This document shows positions 6,737 to 11,751 of a stretch of 11,751 nt of DNA, piece after piece (within the stretch, counting starts at the first letter, position 1; the number at the start of each line of letters is the position of its first letter). Both the position numbers and the translations under genes were made by a program. Origin of the DNA: Casp-actino8 sp046091365 (GTDB lineage: Bacteria > Actinomycetota > Acidimicrobiia > Acidimicrobiales > Ilumatobacteraceae); assembly GCA_046091365.1 (NCBI GenBank), contig JBJTBM010000001.1, forward strand, positions 1-11,751, given 5' to 3'. The notes beneath the pieces were generated by a model. It was not told where the DNA came from and made no database searches. It was given only the letters and a program-made list of their open reading frames with translations.

Positions 6737-7327
6737 TCAACGCCGCTTCGGGGAGTTGGCCAAGCCGGATTGTTCGGACACGGCGCGAATGAGGGCCCGA
6801 CGGCTAGAGACGGGACCGATCTTGGCCTCGAGCGGACCGTCGATCAGCAGCGTGGACAAACCGTGCGCCAGCGACCACATCGCCGCGGCGCGAGCTCGGA
6901 TGTCCTTCAGTGGCGCCTTGGGACCGAGCATGTCTCGCACGTGGTCCACCAGTACGTCGAAGGAGGCGTCGGCGACCCTCTCCAGTTCGCGATTCTCGGA
7001 GATGGCGCACAGATCGGGGCGGAACATGACGCGGAAGTGTCCCGGGTGATCGAGCGCGAAGTTCACGTAGGCCTCGAGTAGGGCGGTGGTGGGGTCCTCG
7101 GGTTCTCCGGCTAACGCATCGAGCATGGTGTCGGTGAACATCGCGTAGCCGTCGGTCGCGATGGCCTGGAAGATGCCCCGGCGGTCGGAGAAGTGGTGGT
7201 ACGGGGCCTGATGGCTGACACCGGCGGCGATGGCCACTTGGCGAAACGACAAGCCGTCGGGTCCATTGTCGGCGATGTACTCCACGGCGGCGGTCAGGAC
7301 GGTGTCGCGCAAACTCTTGGACGCCAT
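6737..7327 (-). CDS. TetR/AcrR-family transcriptional regulator
   Basis: 196 aa from ATG 7327. The N-terminal domain has the TetR fold: a first helix with DTVLTAAVEYI, then the helix-turn-helix at about 27-46 (LSFRQVAIAAGVSHQAPYHHF). The C-terminal ligand domain contains AYVNFALDHPGHFRVMF, typical of the TetR C-terminal group called WHG. Members are usually repressors released by a small ligand. The open frame extends 30 codons upstream, but ATG 7327 matches the normal family N-terminus and has TATCCT six bases upstream; the longer form would run through the oxygenase promoter. Gene order (divergent oxygenase 58 bases away, transporter downstream) and matching dyads at both promoters point to control of both plus autoregulation. 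Confidence 0.93.
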   Translation of the reverse strand: MASKSLRDTVLTAAVEYIADNGPDGLSFRQVAIAAGVSHQAPYHHFSDRRGIFQAIATDGYAMFTDTMLDALAGEPEDPTTALLEAYVNFALDHPGHFRVMFRPDLCAISENRELERVADASFDVLVDHVRDMLGPKAPLKDIRARAAAMWSLAHGLSTLLIDGPLEAKIGPVSSRRALIRAVSEQSGLANSPKRR

Positions 7328-7333
7328 TCGAGC

Positions 7334-7362
7334 AGGATACGCCCGACCCTTGACACCGTCAA
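7334..7362 (-). promoter_or_regulatory. tetR promoter (leaderless) with operator over the -35
   Basis: On the minus strand TTGACG (7357-7362), a 17-base spacer, TATCCT (7334-7339), then six bases to the ATG at 7327. The -35 is one arm of the palindrome TTGAC-ACC-GTCAA (7350-7362), whose other arm is the -35 of the divergent oxygenase gene. Binding at this one dyad would therefore block RNA polymerase in both directions. Confidence 0.75.
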
Positions 7363-7385
7363 CTTCGGCGACTAGACACCGTCGC
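7350..7385 (+). promoter_or_regulatory. Promoter and TetR-type operators of the oxygenase gene
   Basis: TTGACA (7350-7355), 17 bases, TAGACA (7373-7378), then seven bases (CCGTCGC) to ATG 7386. Two dyads of the form TWGAC-ACC-GTCNN cover the -35 (7350-7362, perfect 5-base arms) and the -10 (7373-7385, imperfect), with centres 23 bases apart, about two helical turns. Aligned with the transporter promoter without gaps, 27 of 36 positions agree by eye, although the coding sequences are unrelated. Confidence 0.76.
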
Positions 7386-8750
7386 ATGACCACACTGTCC
7401 GACGAAGTCGCCCACAACCGCTATCTCGCTGGAAACTATGCACCGGTGGCCGAGGAGGTGACCTCGTTCGATCTCACGGTGATCGGCGAACTGCCTGCCG
7501 AATTGAACGGTCGTTACCTGCGCAACGGACCCAACCCGATCGGACCCGTCGATCCGTCGGCCCACCACTGGTTCGTCGGTGACGGCATGGTGCACGGCAT
7601 CCGACTGCGAGAGGGCCGGGCCGAGTGGTACCGCAATCGGTACGTCGGCTCCTCCTCCGTCAGTTCGGCCCGCGGACTGCCCGACATTCCCGGACGCAAT
7701 TGGAACAACTCGCCGGGTGGTCCCAACACGAACGTCGGCACTTTCGCCGGTACCACCTGGGCGATGGTCGAAGCGGGTGGCTGTCCGGTGGAACTCACCG
7801 AGGAGTTGGAGACCGTGGGTCGCAACGACTTCTTTGGCACGTTGCCCGGGGCGTTCACCGCTCACCCGAAGTTCGATCCGGTCTCCGGTGAGATGCACGC
7901 CGTCGTGTACGCGTGGGCCGAATGGATGGACCACGTCCAGTACGTGCGGGTGGGCAAGGACGGTCGAGTGAATCGTACGGTCGACATCCCGCTCCCGGGT
8001 ATGTCGATGGTGCACGACATGTCGATCACCGACCGCTACGTGGTGGTGTACGACCAACCGGTGTTGGTCGACCTCGATCTGGCGTTCGCCGGCCGGTTCC
8101 CCTTCCGCTGGAACGACGAGTACGGCAACCGCGTCGGCCTCATGCCACGCGAGGGGACGGCGGCCGACATCGTGTGGGTCGACGTGCCCGTGGGTTACGT
8201 CTTCCACCCGCTCAATGCGTACGACACGCCCGACGGCAAGGTCGTCCTCGACGTGTGCTTCTACGACGTGATGATGCGCGACGATCTGCTCGGTCCGTTC
8301 GGCGATTCGATGGCGCGCTTGATGCGTTGGGAGATCGATCCGGTCACCAAGCGCGTGTCGGCGACGACGATCGACGGTGCCGCGAACGAGTTCCCTCGAC
8401 ACCGCGGATCGCTCACCGGCAAGCCGTACCGGTACGGATACTGCGCGCAACCCGATCCGACGTCGATGAACTGGCCCACTCTGAAGCACGACCTGCACAC
8501 CGGACGACGCGAGATGTTCGACCACGGTCCGGGCAGGGGCGCCGGTGAACCGGTGTTCGTGGCCCGACCCGGCAGCACCGACGAGGACGACGGGTGGTTG
8601 GTGACATTCGTGCACGACGGCAACACCGACTCGGCCGAATTCGCCGTGCTCGACGCCCGAGATTTTGCTCGCGGTTACGTGGCCCGCGTGGAACTCCCGC
8701 AACGCGTGCCGTTCGGTTTCCACGGCAACTGGTGCCCCGACCCGCGGTGA
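7386..8750 (+). CDS. Carotenoid cleavage dioxygenase-family protein (apocarotenoid / lignostilbene oxygenase)
   Basis: 454 aa. The four iron-binding histidines of this seven-bladed propeller family are all present: His160 (FTAHPKF), His210 (MVHDMS), His274 (FHPLNAYD) and His446 (FGFHGNW near the C-terminus). GRYLRNGPNPI near the start and NEFPR (second-shell Glu) are also family hallmarks. These enzymes use non-heme Fe(II) and O2 to split an alkene into two carbonyl products; substrates in the family are carotenoids, apocarotenoids, stilbenes and phenylpropenes, and which applies here cannot be told. The protein has no signal peptide and is probably cytoplasmic or membrane-peripheral. The frame is open upstream to 7230, but ATG 7386 fits the family N-terminus (NRYLAGNYAPV follows) and lies seven bases after a strong promoter. 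It is divergent from tetR and ends one base before the convergent reductase. Confidence 0.94.
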   Translation: MTTLSDEVAHNRYLAGNYAPVAEEVTSFDLTVIGELPAELNGRYLRNGPNPIGPVDPSAHHWFVGDGMVHGIRLREGRAEWYRNRYVGSSSVSSARGLPDIPGRNWNNSPGGPNTNVGTFAGTTWAMVEAGGCPVELTEELETVGRNDFFGTLPGAFTAHPKFDPVSGEMHAVVYAWAEWMDHVQYVRVGKDGRVNRTVDIPLPGMSMVHDMSITDRYVVVYDQPVLVDLDLAFAGRFPFRWNDEYGNRVGLMPREGTAADIVWVDVPVGYVFHPLNAYDTPDGKVVLDVCFYDVMMRDDLLGPFGDSMARLMRWEIDPVTKRVSATTIDGAANEFPRHRGSLTGKPYRYGYCAQPDPTSMNWPTLKHDLHTGRREMFDHGPGRGAGEPVFVARPGSTDEDDGWLVTFVHDGNTDSAEFAVLDARDFARGYVARVELPQRVPFGFHGNWCPDPR

Positions 8751-8759
8751 CTCAGCGGG
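8741..8759. terminator. Possible hairpin over the convergent stop codons
   Basis: CCCGC (8741-8745) can pair with GCGGG (8755-8759) around a nine-base loop holding both stop codons of the oxygenase and reductase genes. No U-tract follows on either strand, so termination is only suggested. Confidence 0.25.
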
Positions 8760-9744
8760 CGGCGTCGCCGAAGCGGTATTCGTGGGTCAATTCGTCGATC
8801 CGGGACTTCAGCGACGGATCGATGGGCGTGGCCTCGGCCGCGACGACGTCGGCAAGTTGTTCGGGTCGACTGGCGCCCACGATCGGAGATGTGATCGTCG
8901 GGTTCGCCAGTACCCACTGCACCGCGAGGGTGGCCAGTGAGACTCCGGCCTCGGCGGCCAGCGGACGAAGTGCGTCGACGGTGACGAACATTCGGTCGTG
9001 CCAGTACCGGTCGCGGTAGCGCTCGGCGGTCCCCGCTCCGAGGGTGAAGCGCCCGCCCTCGATGGGGGCCTCGGGGCGATGCTTGCCGGTCAGGAATCCG
9101 CCGGCCAGCGGGTTGTACGGGATCACCGCGATGCCCTCTTCGGCACACAGCGGGAACATCTCGCGCTCGTTCTCGCGAAAGAGCATGTTGTAGCGGGGTT
9201 GGATGCACTCGAAACCTGTCACCCCCAGGGCCTCGGCGCGACCCAACGACCGGGCCAGTTGGTAGGCGAGGAAGTTAGAGCATCCGACGTAGCGGACCTT
9301 CCCGGTCTTCACCACGTCCTCGAGGGCCAGCAACGTCTCGTCGATGCGGGTTCCGGTGTCCCAACTGTGCACTTGATACAGATCGACATGGTCAGTACCC
9401 AGTCGCTTCAGCGAGAGTTCGACGGAGCGCATGATGTTGTGGCGCGAGTTTCCGCTCTCCCAGGCGCGCCGACCGGTGGGGAAGAAACATTTGGTGGCGA
9501 CGAGAAAGTCGTCGCGGCGACCCTTCAGCCACTTGCCCACGATCTCCTCGGTTCGTCCGAACAACTCCGGCGGAGCGCCGAGTGGATACATGTCGGCGGT
9601 GTCGAAGAAATCGATGCCCGCCTCGGCGGCGGTGTCCATCACGGCGAAAGAGGTCGCTTCGTCGATCTGGTGACCGAACGTCATGGTGCCGAGGCACAAC
9701 TTCGACACCTTGAGGCCGGTGCGACCGAATCGGACGTGCTTCAT
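8752..9744 (-). CDS. Aldo/keto reductase (potassium-channel beta-subunit-like AKR)
   Basis: 330 aa, normal for the family, an NADPH-dependent TIM barrel that reduces aldehydes and ketones to alcohols. Seen in order: RFGRTGLKVSKLCLGTMTFG at the N-terminus, catalytic Asp48 and Tyr53 in DTADMY, Lys85 in LVATKCF, His126 in VDLYQVH, then GKVRYVGCSNF, IQPRYNML, IPYNPLAGGFLTGK and a C-terminal SPIVGASRPEQL coenzyme-binding segment. All four tetrad residues are present. The frame stays open far upstream, but that extension is antisense to the next gene and lacks domain signal; ATG 9744 begins the canonical N-terminus and has TAAGGT seven bases before it. It lies convergent to the oxygenase, whose carbonyl products are plausible substrates (inference), but shares no operator with it. 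Confidence 0.94.
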   Translation of the reverse strand: MKHVRFGRTGLKVSKLCLGTMTFGHQIDEATSFAVMDTAAEAGIDFFDTADMYPLGAPPELFGRTEEIVGKWLKGRRDDFLVATKCFFPTGRRAWESGNSRHNIMRSVELSLKRLGTDHVDLYQVHSWDTGTRIDETLLALEDVVKTGKVRYVGCSNFLAYQLARSLGRAEALGVTGFECIQPRYNMLFRENEREMFPLCAEEGIAVIPYNPLAGGFLTGKHRPEAPIEGGRFTLGAGTAERYRDRYWHDRMFVTVDALRPLAAEAGVSLATLAVQWVLANPTITSPIVGASRPEQLADVVAAEATPIDPSLKSRIDELTHEYRFGDAAR

Positions 9745-9751
9745 GTTCCGA

Positions 9752-9757
9752 ACCTTA
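9752..9757 (-). promoter_or_regulatory. Putative -10 element for the aldo/keto reductase gene
   Basis: On the minus strand TAAGGT is followed by seven bases (TCGGAAC) and the ATG, again leaderless spacing. No -35 is recognisable in the upstream GC-rich sequence. Confidence 0.4.
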
Positions 9758-9786
9758 GGGGTTGGCGCGTTCCCGGCCCGCTCTGC

Positions 9787-9792
9787 TAGCCA
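9787..9792 (+). promoter_or_regulatory. Weak -10-like hexamer before the EamA transporter gene
   Basis: TAGCCA lies six bases (TGAAAC) before GTG 9799 in the 54-base divergent spacer. A TTGGCG at 9762-9767 is 19 bases upstream, a long spacing. Only the position agrees well with the other genes. Confidence 0.25.
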
Positions 9793-9798
9793 TGAAAC

Positions 9799-10632
9799 GT
9801 GGAGATCGTGCTGGCCTGCGCCGCGGCGTGGATGTACGGACTCGGCGACTTCTGCGGCGGTCGTGCCTCGCGTCGCGCCGACAGTTTGTTCGTGACCTTC
9901 GTCGGGCAGGTGTTCAGCATGCTCGTGTTGGTCGTGGCCCTCGTCGTCCTCGCGGATCCGGTGCCCGGCGCACGCGACTGGATGTGGGGTGCGGCCGGTG
10001 GCGTCGGTGGATTCGTCGGACTGACCTTCTTCTATTACGCGCTGGCCCACGGTGCGATGACGGTCGTGGCCCCGACCGCCGCGGTGGTCAGCGCGGTGCT
10101 TCCAGCGGTCGCGGGTATCGGGTTCGGTGAACGTCCGTCGCTCGTCGCCTACGGGGGAGTGGTGGTGGCCCTCGTCGGCATCGCCCTCGTCACCGGTGCG
10201 GTCGGTGCACCGCATTTGCCGACGTCCCGCTCCATCATGGCGATCGCGGTGCTGGGAGGGTGCGGATTCGGTTGGATGTTCGTCTGCCTCGACCGCACCT
10301 CCGACGACTCCGGAATGTGGCCCCTGTTGGCCGCGCGCGTGGCCTCCATCTCCTTGGCCGCGGTCGCGATCGGATGGCGTCGCGTGCCGCGAGCGCGACC
10401 GATTCCCCGACTCGCCCTGGCCGCCGGGTTGTTCGACATGGGGGCCAACGTGCTGTTCGTGCTGGCCAACCGCGAGGGCCTCCTGGCCCTGGTCGCCGTG
10501 ATCACCGCGCTCTACCCGGTTAGCACGATCGTTCTGGCGATGCGACTCGACCATGAGCGGGCCAACCGTTCCCAGATCGTCGGCATGGTTCTGGCCGGAA
10601 CGGCGTTGGCTCTGGTCGCGGTCGGCCGCTGA
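9799..10632 (+). CDS. EamA / DMT-superfamily permease
   Basis: 277 aa, strongly hydrophobic, about ten TM segments in two homologous five-TM halves (about 1-130 and 140-277), as in the drug/metabolite transporter superfamily. EamA-type signs are the FFYYALAHGAMTVVAPTAAVVSAVLPAV segment closing the first half and the matching VLANREGLLALVAVITALYPVSTIVLAM in the second. Family members export amino acids, metabolites or drugs across the inner membrane; the substrate here is unknown. GTG 9799 is chosen as the start nearest the first TM segment with a -10-like hexamer upstream; the CATG at 9791-9794 contains an ATG that is out of frame. It is divergent from the reductase and is followed by icd after 78 bases, with its own promoter between. 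Confidence 0.88.
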   Translation: MEIVLACAAAWMYGLGDFCGGRASRRADSLFVTFVGQVFSMLVLVVALVVLADPVPGARDWMWGAAGGVGGFVGLTFFYYALAHGAMTVVAPTAAVVSAVLPAVAGIGFGERPSLVAYGGVVVALVGIALVTGAVGAPHLPTSRSIMAIAVLGGCGFGWMFVCLDRTSDDSGMWPLLAARVASISLAAVAIGWRRVPRARPIPRLALAAGLFDMGANVLFVLANREGLLALVAVITALYPVSTIVLAMRLDHERANRSQIVGMVLAGTALALVAVGR

Positions 10633-10639
10633 CCACGGC

Positions 10640-10660
10640 TATGATACAACTCCAATACAA
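10640..10660 (+). promoter_or_regulatory. Putative icd promoter with tandem ATACAA repeat
   Basis: TATGAT (10640-10645) would start transcription near 10652, giving a leader of about 60 bases, unlike the leaderless genes around it. ATACAA occurs at 10644-10649 and again at 10655-10660, 11 bases apart, a possible regulator site. In the leader GCGTCG (10663-10668) can pair with CGACGT (10678-10683). AGAGAG at 10691-10696 is a weak ribosome-binding candidate 14 bases before the ATG. Confidence 0.42.
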
Positions 10661-10710
10661 GTGCGTCGGCGGTGGGTCGACGTCGCAGTCAGAGAGCGAA
10701 GCACACGAAC

Positions 10711-11751
10711 ATGGCCAAGATCAAGGTTGACAACCCGGTCGTCGAACTCGACGGCGACGAGATGACTCGCATCATCTGGCAGTTCATCAAGGACCGTCTC
10801 ATCCTTCCGTACCTCGACGTGAACCTCGAGTACTACGACCTCGGCATGGAGTACCGCGACGCGACCAACGATCAGGTCACGATCGATGCCGCCAACGCGA
10901 TCTTGAAGCATGGCGTGGGCGTCAAGTGCGCCACCATCACGCCCGACGAAGCGCGTGTCGAAGAATTCAAGTTGAAGAAGATGTGGAAGTCGCCCAACGG
11001 CACGATCCGCAACATCCTCGGCGGCGTGGTGTTCCGCGAGCCCATCATCTGCAACAACATCCCGCGCCTCGTACCGGGCTGGACCAAGCCCATCGTGATC
11101 GGCCGTCACGCGCACGGCGACCAGTACAAGGCCACCGACTTCAAGGTTCCCGGTGCCGGCACCGTCACCATCACCTACACCCCGACCGACGGAGGGGCGC
11201 CCGTCGAGATGGAGATCGCCAAGTTCGGCAAGGACGGCGGCGTCACCATGGGCATGTACAACTTCAACGACAGCATCCGCGATTTCGCGCGTGCCTCGTT
11301 CCGGTACGGCCTGGCCCGCAACTACCCGGTGTACATGAGCACCAAGAACACGATCCTCAAGGCCTACGACGGCCAGTTCAAGGATCTGTTCCAGGAAGTG
11401 TTCGAGGCCGAGTTCAAGGCCGACTTCGACAAGGCCGGACTCACCTACGAACACCGCCTCATCGACGACATGGTCGCCTGCGCCATGAAGTGGGAGGGCG
11501 GTTACGTCTGGGCGTGCAAGAACTACGACGGCGATGTGCAGTCCGACACCGTGGCCCAGGGTTACGGCTCGTTGGGTCTGATGACCTCGGTGCTCATGAC
11601 CCCCGACGGAAAGACCGTCGAAGCCGAAGCCGCGCACGGCACCGTGACGCGCCACTATCGCGAGCACCAGAAGGGCAACAAGACCTCCACCAACCCGATC
11701 GCGTCGGTGTACGCGTGGACGGGCGGGCTGAAGCACCGCGGCAAACTCGAC
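10711..11751 (+). CDS. icd: NADP-dependent isocitrate dehydrogenase, homodimeric mitochondrial-type, 5' part
   Basis: 347 codons in one open frame to the window edge; family length is about 400-410, so roughly the last 55 residues are missing. The enzyme converts isocitrate and NADP+ to 2-oxoglutarate, CO2 and NADPH in the cytoplasm (citric acid cycle). The sequence follows the type II homodimeric class also found in mitochondria: ELDGDEMTRIIW at the start, substrate residues Ser94, Asn96 and Arg100 in SPNGTIRN, Arg132 and Tyr139 in GRHAHGDQY, Lys212 in STKNT, metal-binding Asp252, Asp275 and Asp279, and AAHGTVTRHY with Arg314 and His315 that read the NADP 2'-phosphate. Numbering agrees with the well-studied mammalian enzyme without shifts. 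ATG 10711 matches the family N-terminus. Confidence 0.97.
   Translation, partial: MAKIKVDNPVVELDGDEMTRIIWQFIKDRLILPYLDVNLEYYDLGMEYRDATNDQVTIDAANAILKHGVGVKCATITPDEARVEEFKLKKMWKSPNGTIRNILGGVVFREPIICNNIPRLVPGWTKPIVIGRHAHGDQYKATDFKVPGAGTVTITYTPTDGGAPVEMEIAKFGKDGGVTMGMYNFNDSIRDFARASFRYGLARNYPVYMSTKNTILKAYDGQFKDLFQEVFEAEFKADFDKAGLTYEHRLIDDMVACAMKWEGGYVWACKNYDGDVQSDTVAQGYGSLGLMTSVLMTPDGKTVEAEAAHGTVTRHYREHQKGNKTSTNPIASVYAWTGGLKHRGKLD

Noticed and set aside
7328..7417. Longer TetR start at 7417
   Set aside because: It would run through the divergent promoter and the start of the oxygenase gene and adds residues not typical of TetR proteins.
7359..8723. A 454-codon minus-strand open frame antisense to the oxygenase gene
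   Set aside because: It is rich in His/Arg/Val with no family motifs, and the plus strand carries four conserved iron-ligand histidines. Long antisense frames arise from GC-rich codon use.
9745..10554. Upstream extension of the aldo/keto reductase frame by 270 codons
   Set aside because: The extension is antisense to the EamA gene and of shadow composition; the canonical AKR N-terminus begins at ATG 9744.
10620..10634. Hairpin GGTCGG/CTGACC over the EamA stop codon as a terminator
   Set aside because: The stem includes a wobble pair, the loop is three bases, and no T-run follows; it is too weak to call.
1..11751. CRISPR array, insertion sequence ends, prophage or attachment site beside the tRNA
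   Set aside because: No repeat-spacer pattern, transposase or integrase gene, or repeat of the tRNA 3' end was seen; gene content and composition look uniform.

Overview
The window is high-GC, gene-dense chromosomal DNA, very probably from an actinomycetote. The inferred class is Acidimicrobiia, near Ilumatobacter: Thr-rich linkers on exported proteins, a homodimer-type NADP isocitrate dehydrogenase, and -10-like hexamers lying directly before start codons without Shine-Dalgarno sequences. Species cannot be read from the sequence. No insertion sequence, phage gene, CRISPR array or origin is visible, and no gene-free stretch exceeds 300 bases.

Layout. Positions 1-660 hold the 3' part of hemW, followed by a tRNA-Val(GAC) at 699-772. 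A lipoprotein gene (774-1820, minus) ends one base from the tRNA. Divergent from it are two plus-strand envelope genes: a phosphodiester-glycosidase-like membrane-anchored protein (1946-3076) and an acyltransferase-3/SGNH fusion (3114-5129). The latter overlaps tail-to-tail with a minus-strand 14-TM MFS transporter (5110-6675). Upstream of the transporter on the same strand is a TetR-family regulator (6737-7327). Divergent from tetR is a carotenoid/stilbene cleavage oxygenase (7386-8750), which ends one base from a convergent aldo/keto reductase (8752-9744, minus). An EamA transporter (9799-10632) and the first 347 codons of icd (10711 onward) complete the window.

The most coherent system is the TetR group. 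The transporter and the oxygenase carry nearly the same promoter-operator: TTGACA, 17 bases, TAGACA, then the start codon 7-8 bases later, with GACAC(C/T)GTC-type dyads over both hexamers. One dyad (7350-7362) also holds the tetR -35 on the opposite strand. This suggests one regulator controlling an oxygenase, an exporter and itself, a ligand-responsive cleavage-and-export module. The substrate is unknown: an apocarotenoid or a stilbene-like phenolic are the plausible classes. The adjacent aldo/keto reductase could reduce the aldehyde products, but it lacks the operator.

The left half encodes three successive exported proteins with Thr/Ala/Pro-rich linkers, suggesting envelope or glycan functions. 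hemW, the tRNA and icd are housekeeping.
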